Below, piece by piece: positions 18,382 to 28,662 of a DNA stretch of 64,000 nt; positions within the stretch are counted from its first letter, which is position 1; each line of letters starts with the position of its first letter. The position numbers and the translations under genes are program-made. The DNA comes from an uncultured Halomonas sp. GTDB lineage: Bacteria > Pseudomonadota > Gammaproteobacteria > Pseudomonadales > Halomonadaceae. The stretch spans positions 1-64,000 of the forward strand of contig NZ_CANLTC010000014.1 in assembly GCF_947493865.1 (NCBI RefSeq), given 5' to 3'. The notes below the pieces were generated by a model. That model made no database searches. It had not been told where the DNA came from and worked only from the letters and a program-made list of their open reading frames with translations.

Positions 18382-20391
18382 ATGCCGTCCCGTTTCGAGT
18401 TGGCGAATGCCATCCGTGCACTATCCATGGATGCCGTACAGAAGGCCAAGTCCGGCCATCCCGGCGCCCCCATGGGCATGGCCGATATTGCCGAAGTGCT
18501 GTGGAACGACTATTTGAAGCACAATCCGGCCAATCCACACTGGGCGGATCGCGATCGCTTCGTGCTATCCAACGGCCATGGCTCCATGCTGCTCTATTCG
18601 CTGTTGCACCTGACCGGCTATGAACTGACCCTCGAAGATCTGCAGAACTTTCGTCAACTGCACTCAAAGACGCCAGGGCATCCGGAGCTGGGTTACACCC
18701 CCGGCGTCGAGACCACTACCGGCCCGCTGGGTCAGGGCCTGGCCAACGCGGTGGGCATGGCCATTGCAGAACGCACCCTGGCCGCTCAGTTCAATCAACC
18801 GGGGCACACCATCGTCGATCACCGCACCTATGTGTTCGTCGGGGATGGCTGCCTGATGGAAGGCGTCTCCCACGAGGTCTGTTCTCTGGCCGGTACCCAA
18901 GGTCTGGGCAAACTGACCGTCTTTTACGATGACAACGGCATTTCCATCGATGGCGAGACCAAGGGCTGGTTCACCGACGATACCGCCAAGCGCTTCGAGG
19001 CCTACGGCTGGCACGTGGTGCCCAACGTCGATGGCCACAAGCCCGAGGAAATCAAGGCCGCCATCGAACTGACCCGACAGCATGACGATCGTCCCAGCTT
19101 GATCATGTGCAAGACCATCATTGGGTTTGGCGCTCCCAACAAGCAGGGCACCGAAGCGACTCATGGCTCGCCCCTGGGTGAGGACGAGGTTGCTGCCGCC
19201 CGGAAGCAGCTGAACTGGCCTCATGCGCCGTTCCATGTGCCCGAGGAGATCTACAAGGGCTGGGACGCCAGCGCTCGGGGAGAAAAGTCCGAAGACGAGT
19301 GGAGCGCACGCTTTGAGCGCTACGCCGAAGCGCATCCGGAACTTGCCAAGGAGTTAAAGCGGCGTCTCAAGGGTGAACAACTGCCCTCCACGTTAAATAC
19401 TGAAAAACTGATCGAGCAAACCCAGGCGAATGGCGAAAGCATTGCCAGCCGCAAGGCTTCCCTGGCCTGCCTCAACGAACTCGGCCCACAGCTGCCGGAA
19501 CTGTTCGGCGGTAGCGCCGACCTGGCGCCATCCAACCTGACCTTCTGGAAGGACTCCAAGGCCATCAGTCGCGACCACCCTGGCGGCAACTACCTGCATT
19601 ACGGCGTGCGGGAGTTCGGTATGGGCGCGATCATGAACGGCATTGCCGCCCACGGCGGGTTCATTCCCTATGGCGCCACCTTTCTGACCTTCATGGAGTA
19701 CATGCACAATGCCGTGCGCCTGGCGGCGCTGATGAACCTGCAGGCCATCTATGTGTTCACTCACGACTCCATCGGCCTGGGCGAGGACGGTCCGACCCAC
19801 CAGCCCATCGAGCAGATGGGGGCACTGCGCTCGACGCCCAACCTGTCGACATGGCGTCCGGCGGATGCGGTAGAAACCGCCGTGGCCTGGCGTATCGCTC
19901 TCAAGCGCCGTGGCGCGCCGACCGCTCTGGTGCTGTCGCGGCAAAATCTGCCTCATCAGCAGCGTGATCAGCATCAACTGGCGGAGGTTCGTCGCGGGGG
20001 CTATGTGCTCAAGGACAGCGACGAGCCTTGCGAGGTCATCCTGATCGCCACCGGCTCCGAGGTCGGCCTGGCCATGGAGGCCGCGAGCGCCCTGGAAGCC
20101 AAGGGCAGGGCAGTGCGCGTCGTGTCCATGCCTTCCACGGATATCTTCGATGCCCAGCCCGCCAGCTATCGTGAATCCGTCCTGCCGTCCACCATGACCA
20201 AGCGCGTGGCCATCGAAGCCAGCCACTACGCCTACTGGTACAAGTATGTGGGGCTTCATGGCCGCATCATCGCCATGCACAGCTTCGGCGAATCCGCCCC
20301 GGCGGAAGCACTGTTCAAGTATTACGGCTTCACCGTGGACAACGTCGTGGAGCAGGTCGAGCAACTGCTGGAAGAAAGCGCCACGACGTAA
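18382..20391 (+). CDS. tkt: Transketolase
   Basis: A 669-aa thiamine-diphosphate enzyme moving two-carbon units in the non-oxidative pentose phosphate pathway. Visible signatures: [19 protein letters not shown] near the N-terminus, [13 protein letters not shown] (ThDP-binding GDG) and the second-half motif [17 protein letters not shown], which contains the C2 transfer site. Full length. A terminator follows within 25 bp. Confidence 0.97.
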   Translation: MPSRFELANAIRALSMDAVQKAKSGHPGAPMGMADIAEVLWNDYLKHNPANPHWADRDRFVLSNGHGSMLLYSLLHLTGYELTLEDLQNFRQLHSKTPGHPELGYTPGVETTTGPLGQGLANAVGMAIAERTLAAQFNQPGHTIVDHRTYVFVGDGCLMEGVSHEVCSLAGTQGLGKLTVFYDDNGISIDGETKGWFTDDTAKRFEAYGWHVVPNVDGHKPEEIKAAIELTRQHDDRPSLIMCKTIIGFGAPNKQGTEATHGSPLGEDEVAAARKQLNWPHAPFHVPEEIYKGWDASARGEKSEDEWSARFERYAEAHPELAKELKRRLKGEQLPSTLNTEKLIEQTQANGESIASRKASLACLNELGPQLPELFGGSADLAPSNLTFWKDSKAISRDHPGGNYLHYGVREFGMGAIMNGIAAHGGFIPYGATFLTFMEYMHNAVRLAALMNLQAIYVFTHDSIGLGEDGPTHQPIEQMGALRSTPNLSTWRPADAVETAVAWRIALKRRGAPTALVLSRQNLPHQQRDQHQLAEVRRGGYVLKDSDEPCEVILIATGSEVGLAMEAASALEAKGRAVRVVSMPSTDIFDAQPASYRESVLPSTMTKRVAIEASHYAYWYKYVGLHGRIIAMHSFGESAPAEALFKYYGFTVDNVVEQVEQLLEESATT

Positions 20392-20410
20392 CGCCGTGAC
20401 GCCGCAATGT

Positions 20411-20445
20411 AAAAGGCCCGGTCATCGCGACCGGGCCTTTTTCGT
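20411..20445 (+). terminator. Rho-independent terminator after tkt
   Basis: AAGGCCCGGTC-ATCG-GACCGGGCCTT type hairpin followed by TTTTT. It could also act on the converging aldolase gene. Confidence 0.85.
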
Positions 20446-20468
20446 TTTCAGCCAACTCAAGAAACTTT

Positions 20469-21521
20469 CTACGCTATCGTTACATCCTTCGACAGATACA
20501 CATCCTGAATCGCGTTGAGCAGCTCGACCCCCTCCTTCATGGGTTTCTGGAATGCCTTGCGCCCGGAGATCAGGCCCATACCGCCGGCACGTTTGTTGAT
20601 TACCGCGGTACGCACTGCCTCACCCAGATCTGAATGCCCCTTGGAGCCGCCGCCGGAGTTGATCAACCCGGCACGTCCCATGAAGCAGTTGGCGACCTGA
20701 TAGCGGGCCAGGTCGATGGGGTTGTCCGAGGTCAGCTCATCGTAGACCTTGTCGTGGGTATGGCCGAAACCGACCGCCTTGTAACCACCGTTGTTCTCCG
20801 GCAGCTTCTGCTTGACGATGTCCGCCTTGATGGTGGCCGCCAGATGAACCGCCTGGCTCGTGAGGTCAGAGGAGACGTGATAGTCGGTGCCGTCCTTCTT
20901 GAAGTCAGGATTGCGCAGATAGGACCACAACACCGTGACCATGCCCAGTTCATGGGCGCGCTCAAAGGCTTCGCTGACCTCCATGATCTGACGCCGGCAG
21001 TCCGGGGAGCCATAATAGATGGTGGCGCCGACCGCGATACAGCCCATGTTGTGAGCCTGCTCGACCTGGGCGAACATCGTCTGGTCGTAGATCGCCGGGT
21101 AGGTCAAGGTCTCGTTGTGGTTGAGCTTGAGCATCATCGGAATCTTGTGGGCATAGCGCCGCGCCACGGAGGAGAGCACCCCCAGAGTCGAGGCGACGCA
21201 GTTACAACCGCCTTCGATGGCCAGTTCGACGATGTTCTTGGGGTCGAAATACATCGGGTTGGGCGCAAACGAGGCACCCGCGGAGTGCTCGATCCCCTGA
21301 TCCACCGGCAACATGCCCAGATAACCGGTGCCTGCCAGGCGGCCATGATTGAACAACGCTTGCATGTTGCGCAATACAAGGGGGTTGCGGTCGCTGTCCA
21401 TCATCACCCGGTCGACGAAGTCAGGGCCGGGCAGGTATAGATCCTCTTTCTTGAATCCGCTGCAGGTATGGTTGAGAAGGCTGTCGGCTTCGTCGCCCAG
21501 CAGTTTGGTAATATCGGTCAT
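20469..21521 (-). CDS. fbaB: Class I fructose-bisphosphate aldolase
   Basis: A 350-aa Schiff-base aldolase of the DhnA/FbaB type, the same length as E. coli FbaB. It splits or forms fructose 1,6-bisphosphate in glycolysis/gluconeogenesis. The family is recognised from [34 protein letters not shown] and [17 protein letters not shown]. The start at 21521 (MTDITKLL) is favoured by AAAGAGGAACT upstream. It converges with tkt, both carbon-core genes. Confidence 0.93.
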   Translation of the reverse strand: MTDITKLLGDEADSLLNHTCSGFKKEDLYLPGPDFVDRVMMDSDRNPLVLRNMQALFNHGRLAGTGYLGMLPVDQGIEHSAGASFAPNPMYFDPKNIVELAIEGGCNCVASTLGVLSSVARRYAHKIPMMLKLNHNETLTYPAIYDQTMFAQVEQAHNMGCIAVGATIYYGSPDCRRQIMEVSEAFERAHELGMVTVLWSYLRNPDFKKDGTDYHVSSDLTSQAVHLAATIKADIVKQKLPENNGGYKAVGFGHTHDKVYDELTSDNPIDLARYQVANCFMGRAGLINSGGGSKGHSDLGEAVRTAVINKRAGGMGLISGRKAFQKPMKEGVELLNAIQDVYLSKDVTIA

Positions 21522-21668
21522 CGTGACTAGTTCCTCTTTAGATGGCGGCGGCCTTTGCGTCCCGCAGGCACATTCAAAAATACGCCGATCATCTTGCCGA
21601 TAAGTGACGCACTTTTCCAGCTTAGAACCACTGCACAAAAAACACGATCATTCTAAGCCTGACGGTCC

Positions 21669-21704
21669 AAAAAAAGCGCCTTCCAGAAAGGAAGGCGCCT
21701 TTTG
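21669..21704 (-). terminator. Terminator after the Hsp20 pair
   Basis: GCGCCTTCC-AGAAA-GGAAGGCGC hairpin, followed on the minus strand by seven T. Confidence 0.85.
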
Positions 21705-21725
21705 TACGGCTCATCGTTGATGGAA

Positions 21726-22115
21726 TCAGGCCGCCTTGACCTCGATACGCCGGCGGCGGTGCGTCTCGCGCTTGGGCAATACCAGACGCAGTACGCCATC
21801 GCGGATTTCCGCCTGGATCGAGTCGGCATCGATCTCATGGCTCAACGTGAAGCGACGCGCGTACTGATCACCGCGTATCTCTGCGTAGGAAGCGGAAACG
21901 CCGCTTGGCATATCGATCTTGATATCGCCTTCGATGCTCAGCACGTTCTGATCCACCTCGATGTGCAGCGACTCCTGGGTGACTCCCGGCATATCGGCGA
22001 TCACATGCAGGGCGTCATCCTGCTCATAGATATCCACTGCCGGCAGCAGGGTGCGGCGCTGTTCCTGCTGGGTCGCGACCTCGCGATTGGTTTCGCGTTT
22101 AGTGACATCATTCAT
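21726..22115 (-). CDS. Hsp20/alpha-crystallin small heat-shock protein (second)
   Basis: A 129-aa holdase chaperone with the alpha-crystallin domain at about 24-125 (VDIYEQDDALHVIADMPGV ... GVLRLVLPKRE). The C-terminal LVLPK segment and Arg-rich tail are typical. It follows another Hsp20 by 22 bp in one unit; two paralogous sHSPs in tandem is common and lets them co-assemble. Confidence 0.92.
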   Translation of the reverse strand: MNDVTKRETNREVATQQEQRRTLLPAVDIYEQDDALHVIADMPGVTQESLHIEVDQNVLSIEGDIKIDMPSGVSASYAEIRGDQYARRFTLSHEIDADSIQAEIRDGVLRLVLPKRETHRRRRIEVKAA

Positions 22116-22137
22116 AACTCAACACCTCCCTTGGGTC

Positions 22138-22593
22138 TCAAGCCGTCTTGATTTCGACGCGGCGCGGCTTCATTTCCTCGCGCTTGGGCAGATGAATTTC
22201 CACCAAACCGTTGGTAGCTCGTGCCTCGGCCCGCTCGGTATCGACACCATCGGGCAACGTCACGGAACGTGAAAATTCACCACTGAAACGCTCCTGGCGG
22301 TAGTAGGCACGCTGCTGGCCCTCGCCCTCTTCCGCAACCGGCGAACGTCGACCATGTAGCGTCAGCACATTGTCCTGAACGCTCACATCAAGCTCGTCAG
22401 ACGTCAAGCCCGGTGCAAACACATACACCAGAACGGCCTCGTCCGTGCGCCCCATGTTGATCATGGGGAATGTGCCACGGGGTACCGAACGGATATCCGA
22501 GGTGGCTTGAGGAAAGAATTCGTCCATGACCTGCCGGAACCAATCAAAATCCGCAGACCTGGAGCTATTGGAACGCCAAAGATCTCCGAACAT
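22138..22593 (-). CDS. Hsp20/alpha-crystallin small heat-shock protein (first)
   Basis: A 151-aa small heat-shock protein. The start at 22593 (MFGDLWRSN) has AAGGAGGTG upstream. The alpha-crystallin domain lies at about 48-145 (VYVFAPGLTSDELDVSVQDN; NGLVEIHLPKREE). An N-terminal segment rich in Phe and Trp (DFDWFRQVMDEFF) is the usual substrate/oligomer arm. First gene of the sHSP pair; a heat-shock promoter was not pinned down. Confidence 0.92.
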   Translation of the reverse strand: MFGDLWRSNSSRSADFDWFRQVMDEFFPQATSDIRSVPRGTFPMINMGRTDEAVLVYVFAPGLTSDELDVSVQDNVLTLHGRRSPVAEEGEGQQRAYYRQERFSGEFSRSVTLPDGVDTERAEARATNGLVEIHLPKREEMKPRRVEIKTA

Positions 22594-22722
22594 GATCGAA
22601 CACCTCCTTATAAAAGTCAGTGAAGATGTGTCTTTAAGCAGTGCCGCCTGTTCGACGTGCCCTGCTGGTTGTAAATATGGATGTTGATGCCGGAAATTCA
22701 AGGGCGCGGCGCCTGAAAAGCC

Positions 22723-24120
22723 TCATTCGAAAGAGGTGTTTTTCAGCTTGCGGGTCAGGGTGTTGCGCCCCCAACCCAACAGCTCCGCCGCCTCTCCTTT
22801 TCGTCCACCGGTATGTTTGAGGGCGGATTCGATGAGGATACGCTCGAACTCCGACACCGCCTCGCCGAATAGATGTGTATGCCCCTCGCTCAAGGTGCGA
22901 TCGGCCCAAGCGCGAAAGGCCTTGCGCCAATCCTCGGTCTCATGCTCCGTGCTTTCGACATCACGCAGTTCCGCCGGCAAATCGTCGATCAGAATTTCAC
23001 GCCCGGACGCCATGACCGTCAGCCAGCGGCAGGTGTTCTCCAGCTGACGCACGTTGCCGGGCCAGGGTAGGCGGGTCAGGTGCCGTTCGGCGGCAGAGGT
23101 CAAAATCTTGATTTCCGTGGCGAGCTCCCGGGCGGCTTCGGCAAGAAAGTGCTGGGCCAGGGGGGGGATGTCTTCGCTACGCTCTGCCAGGCGCGGCAGG
23201 TGAATGCGAATTACGTTGAGTCGATGAAACAGGTCTTCACGAAAGCGCCCTTGTGTAACCAGCTGTTCAAGATGTTGATGGGTGGCGGCAATGATGCGCA
23301 CATCGACCTTGACCGGATGGTGGCCGCCAACACGATAGAACTCACCATCCGCCAGCACCCGGAGCAAGCGAGTCTGGGTATCCGGCGGCATATCCCCGAT
23401 CTCATCGAGAAACAGCGTACCACCGTCAGCCTGTTCGAAGCGGCCTAGGCGCTGGGTGCTGGCGCCGGTGAAAGCACCCTTTTCATGGCCGAACAACTCC
23501 GACTCCATCAACTCCTTGGGTATCGCCGCCATGTTCAAGGCGATGAAGGGTCGGGCCTTGCGTGGACTATGCTGATGCAAGGCCAGGGCCACACGCTCCT
23601 TGCCGGTGCCGGATTCGCCATTGATGAGCACGGTGATATGAGATTGCGCCAGGCGACCGATGGCGCGAAACACCTCCTGCATGGCCGGTGCCTCGCCGAT
23701 GATCTCCGTTGCCAGCCGGGCGGGAATGTTGGCCGGAGTGCGGCGTTCGCGGGCATGAGCGATGGCCCGTCTCACCAGTGCCAAGGCTTCGTCGACATCG
23801 AAGGGTTTGGGCAGATACTCGAAGGCGCCGCCTTGATAGGATGCCACGGCGCTGTCCAGATCCGAGTGCGCAGTCATCACTATCACCGGCAGATCAGGAT
23901 GCGCCTTACGCACCTGGGCCAATAGATCCAGACCATCGAGCCCCGGCATGCGGATGTCCGTCAGCAGTACATCCGGCGGGGTGTTAAGCAGCGTATCGAG
24001 GGCATGATCCGCGCGTTCGAAGCTTTGAATCTCGATGTCCGGCTGGGCAAGCGCGCGCTCCAGCACCCAGCGAATGCTGCGATCATCGTCGACGATGACG
24101 ACACGAGCCCTCTCGTTCAT
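22723..24120 (-). CDS. glnG: Nitrogen regulator NtrC
   Basis: A 465-aa sigma-54 activator. Receiver domain with phospho-acceptor Asp55 (LLTDIRMPGLDGL); AAA+ domain with Walker A GESGTGKE, the GAFTGA loop that contacts sigma-54 and Walker B LFLDEIGDMP; a C-terminal Fis-type helix-turn-helix ends the protein (KGEAAELLGWGRNTLTRKL). The start overlaps the ntrB stop by 4 nt (ATGA). It activates glnA and other nitrogen genes; matching binding sites lie upstream of ntrB and glnA. Confidence 0.96.
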   Translation of the reverse strand: MNERARVVIVDDDRSIRWVLERALAQPDIEIQSFERADHALDTLLNTPPDVLLTDIRMPGLDGLDLLAQVRKAHPDLPVIVMTAHSDLDSAVASYQGGAFEYLPKPFDVDEALALVRRAIAHARERRTPANIPARLATEIIGEAPAMQEVFRAIGRLAQSHITVLINGESGTGKERVALALHQHSPRKARPFIALNMAAIPKELMESELFGHEKGAFTGASTQRLGRFEQADGGTLFLDEIGDMPPDTQTRLLRVLADGEFYRVGGHHPVKVDVRIIAATHQHLEQLVTQGRFREDLFHRLNVIRIHLPRLAERSEDIPPLAQHFLAEAARELATEIKILTSAAERHLTRLPWPGNVRQLENTCRWLTVMASGREILIDDLPAELRDVESTEHETEDWRKAFRAWADRTLSEGHTHLFGEAVSEFERILIESALKHTGGRKGEAAELLGWGRNTLTRKLKNTSFE

Positions 24121-25181
24121 GGAACCTCCACGGGTGAGTTGACGGCTGCGTCCAGGGGAATGAGCAGGCGAAATTCGGTATGGCCGGGCCGGGACTCGCT
24201 TTCGATCAACCCATGGTGCTGATGCAATATCGATTGAGCGATGGCAAGCCCCAAACCACTGCCATCGGCACGTCCGGATATCATGGGGTAAAAGAGCGTA
24301 TCCCGCAGGCGCTCCGGAATGCCCGGACCGTTATCGATCACGGTAATTTCACAGACCAGCCGATGGCATTCGCTGCCAAGAGTAAACTGGCGTCTTGCGC
24401 GTGTGCGCAGCGTCAACCGCGGTGCCTCGCTGCCGCTCGCCTCCATGGCCTGAACGGCGTTGCCCGCTACATTGAGCAGCGCCTGGATCAGCTGGGCTTC
24501 GTCACCAGTCAGCTCCGGTAGACTGGGGTCGTAATCCCGCACATAGTCGATACTTGGGTGTTCCGCCAGAAGCAGGGTCCGCACCCGCTCCACTACCTTG
24601 TGGATATTCAAGGGTTCGTAACGGCAAGGGTAATGGGGGCCCAGCATGCGATCGACCAGATCCCGCAGCCGATCGACCTCCTCGATGATCACCTGGGTGT
24701 ATTCAACGAGGGCCGGATCCGGCAGGTCGCGTTCAAGTAGCTGCGCCGCGCCGCGAATGCCGCCCAAGGGATTCTTGATCTCGTGGGCCAGCCCTCTGGA
24801 AAGCACCTTGATGGTTTTCTGGCGGACGATGAGCGCTTCTTCCCGAGAGATCTTCAATAGCCGGTCCCGAGGTTCGATTTCGAGCAGCAACTCGTTATCG
24901 GTCAAGGGCGTCGCAGTAAAATCGACAGTGACTGCTTCGCCGCTGACCAGTACGAGTCTTGCTTCCCGCTGGGTAAAGGAGTGAAACGTCCGCATCGCCT
25001 TGACCAGCACCTCGGTCACATCTGTATTGCCCCCTATCAGGCTTTCGAGCCCCACGCCTTTCACGCGACCAAGACTGACCGCCAGCAACGCCTCGGCAGC
25101 CGGATTCATCCAATAGACTCTGAATGCGCCATCCAGGGTCATGACGGCAGTCGTCAGGTGTTCCAATAATCGTCGGTGCAT
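24117..25181 (-). CDS. glnL: Nitrogen sensor kinase NtrB
   Basis: A 354-aa cytoplasmic histidine kinase/phosphatase that responds to PII. N-terminal PAS domain (about 5-105), phospho-acceptor His133 in GLAHEIKNPLGGIRG, then ATPase motifs (LNVAGNAVQAME, IDNGPGIPE, GSGLGLAIAQSI). The start at 25181 has GGAGA upstream; the frame is open further upstream but that part lacks family similarity. Overlaps ntrC. Confidence 0.95.
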   Translation of the reverse strand: MHRRLLEHLTTAVMTLDGAFRVYWMNPAAEALLAVSLGRVKGVGLESLIGGNTDVTEVLVKAMRTFHSFTQREARLVLVSGEAVTVDFTATPLTDNELLLEIEPRDRLLKISREEALIVRQKTIKVLSRGLAHEIKNPLGGIRGAAQLLERDLPDPALVEYTQVIIEEVDRLRDLVDRMLGPHYPCRYEPLNIHKVVERVRTLLLAEHPSIDYVRDYDPSLPELTGDEAQLIQALLNVAGNAVQAMEASGSEAPRLTLRTRARRQFTLGSECHRLVCEITVIDNGPGIPERLRDTLFYPMISGRADGSGLGLAIAQSILHQHHGLIESESRPGHTEFRLLIPLDAAVNSPVEVP

Positions 25182-25206
25182 CCCGTGTCTCCGCAATGGA
25201 GATGCT

Positions 25207-25303
25207 TGCACACAGTGGTGCAGGCACTGCGCCCCTGGCACATTTCAAGTTCACACCTGTTCTTTACCAGCAACGCATCAGATTTATGCACCATTGTGGT
25301 GCA
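25207..25303 (-). promoter_or_regulatory. NtrC-binding sites upstream of ntrB
   Basis: A perfect 17-bp palindrome TGCACCATTGTGGTGCA at 25287-25303 equals the classical NtrC site TGCACCA-N3-TGGTGCA. A second, slightly short dyad TGCACACAGTGGTGCA lies at 25207-25222. Together they suggest an NtrC-autoregulated internal promoter for ntrBC. Confidence 0.8.
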
Positions 25304-25352
25304 CTCCATGAAAGTATGCCCGCTTCACCACGACTTTTGGAGTCGATGAAGC

Positions 25353-25970
25353 TCAGTTGCCGGTTTGATCCGGGGGGCGACCTGCTGGATTGTTCGGATT
25401 CGATGGCAGATTGACGCTGGCCCGGTGCACGTACAGCGTCACCGGGTCGCTGCGATGCCGCACATTGCCTTGGGCATCGAGCAGCTCTGCGCGCAAGGTG
25501 TGCTCGCCTCGATTCAAGCCTTTGAGCATAAACGCCTGGGTGTGCATCGCGGGCTGGCTGAGCCCGCCATCTACCAACAAGCGAATACGATGATCCTGGC
25601 GCAATTCAGGCTCCACCGCGATATCGATGGCGATATCGCCAGCGTAACCGGTCTGCAGCGTATAACCGTCCTGGGGCGACAGGATAGTAAAGGTGGAATA
25701 AGGCTGGAAGGGCCCACCAGCAACGTTGCGCGAGGTTTGGGGGGATGCTTTTTTCTCGGCCGGTGTTTCAGGAGCCTTCGAGGCGGGAGGCACAGAGTCT
25801 TGTGAAGGCACCACCGTGAGGGATTCGAGCTTGATGCGCTGGCTATCCTGGCTTGGGGTATCGGTAAAGACGACATCGCCTTGAGCATCGACGCTGCGAT
25901 AAACCGTAGCCGCCTCGATTCCACTAAAAGGCAAGCAACCTATGAATATGCAGGATAGAAAACGCGTCAT
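25353..25970 (-). CDS. DUF4124-domain exported protein
   Basis: A 205-aa protein with a signal peptide (1-18). Residues 19-50 form a DUF4124 segment (TVYRSVDAQGDVVFTDTPSQ), followed by a Pro/Ala/Lys linker and a C-terminal Ig-like beta domain (about 95-190; SPQDGYTL ... GEHTLRAELLDAQG). Function unknown. The gene is regularly seen between glnA and ntrB in gammaproteobacteria, as here. The start at 25970 has GGAAG upstream. Confidence 0.8.
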   Translation of the reverse strand: MTRFLSCIFIGCLPFSGIEAATVYRSVDAQGDVVFTDTPSQDSQRIKLESLTVVPSQDSVPPASKAPETPAEKKASPQTSRNVAGGPFQPYSTFTILSPQDGYTLQTGYAGDIAIDIAVEPELRQDHRIRLLVDGGLSQPAMHTQAFMLKGLNRGEHTLRAELLDAQGNVRHRSDPVTLYVHRASVNLPSNPNNPAGRPPDQTGN

Positions 25971-26023
25971 GCTAGCTTCCTCGGTGACCCATGCCACAGG
26001 TATGCGCCGTATCTCGATATGAC

Positions 26024-26050
26024 GTAAAAAGGGCCCCCTTGGGAGCCCTT
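26024..26050 (-). terminator. Terminator after glnA
   Basis: GGGCTCCC-AA-GGGGGCCC on the minus strand followed by a T-run (26026-26030). Confidence 0.75.
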
Positions 26051-26116
26051 GCTTCTTATACCTTATCGGCCGCTTGCCTTGCATCTGTAACGGGCAGCGT
26101 TGACAAGCGGCTGTCA

Positions 26117-27526
26117 TCAACAGCTGTAGTACATGTCGAACTCGAGCGGATGGGTGGCCATGCGCAGACGCTGCACGTCCTCACCGATCACCTCGATGTA
26201 GGCATCGATCATGTCATCGGTGAACACCCCGCCTTCGGTGAGAAAGGCACGATCCTGGTCCAGGCATTCAAGCGCCTGCTCAAGACTCGTCGCCACGGTG
26301 GGCACGGACTTGCCCTCTTCCGGCGGCAGGTCGTAGAGGTTCTTGTCCATGGCGTCGCCGGGATGGATCTTGTTTTTGATGCCGTCGAGACCCGCCATCA
26401 GAAGTGCCGCAAACGAGAGATAAGGGTTGGCGACCGGGTCCGGAAAACGCGTCTCCACCCGCTTGCCCTTGGGGCTGGCGGTATAGGGAATACGAATCGA
26501 GGCACTGCGGTTGCGCGCCGAGTAGGCCAGCATCACCGGCGCCTCGAACCCTGGCACCAGACGCTTGTAGGAGTTGGTCGCCGGATTGGTAAAGGCATTC
26601 AGGGCGCGAGCGTGCTTGATCACGCCGCCGATATAGTAAAGCGCCATCTCGGAAAGCCCGGCGTATTCGTCACCGGCGAACATGTTCTCGCCATCCTTCC
26701 AGAAGGACTGGTGAATATGCATGCCGGAGCCATTGTCCCCTACCAGCGGCTTGGGCATGAAGGTTGCCGTCTTGCCGTAGGCATGGGCCACGTTGTGAAT
26801 GACGTACTTCATTTCCTGAACTTCGTCGGCCTTCTTGACCAGGGTATTGAACTTCACGCCGATCTCGTTCTGCCCGGCATTGGCCACCTCGTGATGATGC
26901 ACCTCCACCGCCTGGCCGATCGCCTCCAGGGTGTTGCACATGGCGCTTCGGATGTCGTGATGGGAATCCACCGGAGGAACCGGGAAGTAGCCGCCCTTAA
27001 GCCGGGGACGATGGCCGAGGTTGCCGCCCTCGAGGTTGGTGGAATCCGTGGCCCAGGCGCCCTCTTCCGAGGAAATACGATACATCGCGCCCTGGATATC
27101 ATTTTTCCAGTGCACCTCGTCGAAGATGAAAAACTCCGGCTCCGGGCCGAAGAAGGCGGTATCGCCCAGTCCGGTACTGGCAAGATACGCCTCGGCACGC
27201 TTGGCGATGGAGCGGGGATCGCGCTCGTAACCTTGCATGGTAGCGGGCTCGATGATGTCGCAGCGCAGTATCAGAGTGGCATCTTCAGTGAATGGGTCGA
27301 TAAAACCCGTACCATCTTCCGGGCGCAGGATCATGTCGGATTCATTGATTCCCTTCCAGCCCGAGATGGAGGAGCCATCGAACATCTGACCGTTTTCGAA
27401 AAACTCATCGTCGACGGCACTGGCGGGAATGGTGACATGCTGCTCTTTACCCCGTGTATCGGTAAATCGCAGATCGACCCAGCGAATGTCGTGCTCTTCC
27501 ATCAGGGCAAGCGTCTTTTCTGACAT
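26117..27526 (-). CDS. glnA: Glutamine synthetase, type I
   Basis: A 469-aa GSI enzyme joining ammonia to glutamate with ATP. Visible: [18 protein letters not shown] (N-terminal signature), [11 protein letters not shown] (metal ligands), the [16 protein letters not shown]-binding region and NLYDLPPEE, whose Tyr lies in the adenylylation loop, so activity is likely controlled by GlnE. The start at 27526 is the canonical MSEKTL. Transcription appears to be from a sigma-54 promoter with upstream NtrC sites. Confidence 0.97.
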   Translation of the reverse strand: MSEKTLALMEEHDIRWVDLRFTDTRGKEQHVTIPASAVDDEFFENGQMFDGSSISGWKGINESDMILRPEDGTGFIDPFTEDATLILRCDIIEPATMQGYERDPRSIAKRAEAYLASTGLGDTAFFGPEPEFFIFDEVHWKNDIQGAMYRISSEEGAWATDSTNLEGGNLGHRPRLKGGYFPVPPVDSHHDIRSAMCNTLEAIGQAVEVHHHEVANAGQNEIGVKFNTLVKKADEVQEMKYVIHNVAHAYGKTATFMPKPLVGDNGSGMHIHQSFWKDGENMFAGDEYAGLSEMALYYIGGVIKHARALNAFTNPATNSYKRLVPGFEAPVMLAYSARNRSASIRIPYTASPKGKRVETRFPDPVANPYLSFAALLMAGLDGIKNKIHPGDAMDKNLYDLPPEEGKSVPTVATSLEQALECLDQDRAFLTEGGVFTDDMIDAYIEVIGEDVQRLRMATHPLEFDMYYSC

Positions 27527-27631
27527 GATTTTCTCCACAGAGTGAGTGTTAGGCTCAAAACGATATAAGTCGCATCGTTGTAGCATGCCGCGCCATTAAT
27601 TGCCCACGACAGTCGCTTTCCATCGGTTTAA

Positions 27632-27647
27632 AGCAAAAGACAGGCCA
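27632..27647 (-). promoter_or_regulatory. Sigma-54 promoter of glnA
   Basis: Minus strand TGGCCTGTCTTTTGCT: GG (-24) and GC (-12) with the required 10-bp gap, matching the TGGCAC-N5-TTGCA consensus well. The expected start is about 27621, giving a leader of about 95 nt. Confidence 0.8.
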
Positions 27648-27777
27648 AATATACCTGGCAAAACTTTTTCTTTAAACAGACAATTGATTTCATTGAAAAT
27701 AATTTTAATTTTCCAAAAAATACGACAGCTCATCATGGCGTTGTAGGCCACGCCATGCGCTTTAAAAAAATGATAGG

Positions 27778-27824
27778 CGCACCATCCAAGTGCATGTCTT
27801 GTTGCTTCGCACCATCCTGGTGCC
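27778..27824 (-). promoter_or_regulatory. Two NtrC enhancer sites of glnA
   Basis: CGCACCATCCAAGTGCA (27778-27794) and CGCACCATCCTGGTGCC (27808-27824) both follow the TGCACCA-N3-TGGTGCA dyad. Their centres are 30 bp apart, close to three helical turns, and 140-180 bp upstream of the sigma-54 promoter, as at enterobacterial glnA. Confidence 0.82.
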
Positions 27825-28086
27825 TTAGATGATTTGGCTGCAACGACTTGCTCATGATTAATCCACTCAACCAATCAAACGTGGAAAAACCATGCGCTGA
27901 CCATGTCGAAATCAGCCGGTCCATGCATTGATACGCTCTGAAACCAAAGGCTACTATTTATTACATAAAAAAACGGCGTCTAGTGATCGCTGACATGAGT
28001 GACTGCATGACCATATTGCGTGACTCAAAAAATTCAAGTCGCTGGCGCGACAATCGACCAGCCAACAGAGTTGGGTCACCCTGACA

Positions 28087-28662
28087 ATGAATTATTTTTG
28101 CATCATCATAGATTCTCAACGTGGCCATTCACGCCTGGACAGGTGTTTGGAAGCTGTTACGCACGCAGTCAATACGATCAACAGTCCAGTGGATATCATC
28201 GTACTCGTTGACAAGGTTCGAACACGCAACGCCGTATTGGCCGAACGCCATAATGCGCAGTTGATAGAGCGCTGCCCTGGTACTCGAGGGCAACGCTACA
28301 ACGCTTGTGCCAATCTCACCCAGGCCAGCGCCCTGGTCTTCATCGATCCTTTGGTGGAGCTGCCTGCAGGTTGGCTGGCCTGGTCGGAACGCGCCATGTT
28401 CGAACGCTCCTGGGATGCTGTCGCCTTGACAATGATCAGCACCATGAAGCCTTCCTGGCTGACACGTTTTTTGAGCGCCGACAGCGACACGCTCGCCCTG
28501 AGTGTCAAACGCCAATGGTTCGAACGCGTAGGGGGCTTTGACGTCGAGCGAGAACAAGGCATCGAAAGCGATCTTCTGCTTCGACTCGACGCTTGTAACG
28601 CCCGGGTGATGAACCAGGCACCTGAAGTCAGTCAAGCAACAGGCAGCGAGCTACGCCAATGA
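28087..28662 (+). CDS. Glycosyltransferase-2-like protein, degenerate
   Basis: A 191-aa protein that looks like a short GT-A fold: an N-terminal strand with a CL.A...IIVLVDKVRTR pattern, then PGTRGQRYNACANLTQASALVFIDP (63-88), which parallels the G-R..N.G...A.GD...F.D region of family 2 transferases. The expected DxD metal motif is replaced by FIDP, so activity is doubtful. It overlaps the next gene by 4 nt (ATGA). Function unknown. Confidence 0.5.
   Translation: MNYFCIIIDSQRGHSRLDRCLEAVTHAVNTINSPVDIIVLVDKVRTRNAVLAERHNAQLIERCPGTRGQRYNACANLTQASALVFIDPLVELPAGWLAWSERAMFERSWDAVALTMISTMKPSWLTRFLSADSDTLALSVKRQWFERVGGFDVEREQGIESDLLLRLDACNARVMNQAPEVSQATGSELRQ

Larger units (their letters stand above)
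27527..28086. other. 560-bp glnA regulatory intergenic region
   Basis: AT-rich divergent region. It holds the glnA sigma-54 promoter and two NtrC sites (separate entries). No small gene was supported. Confidence 0.6.

Noticed and set aside
25219..25234. Possible sigma-54 element before ntrB
   Set aside because: GG and GC spacing fits but the flanking bases match poorly and it overlaps an NtrC-like dyad.
25991..27523. 510-codon frame opposite glnA
   Set aside because: Shadow of the conserved glutamine synthetase gene.
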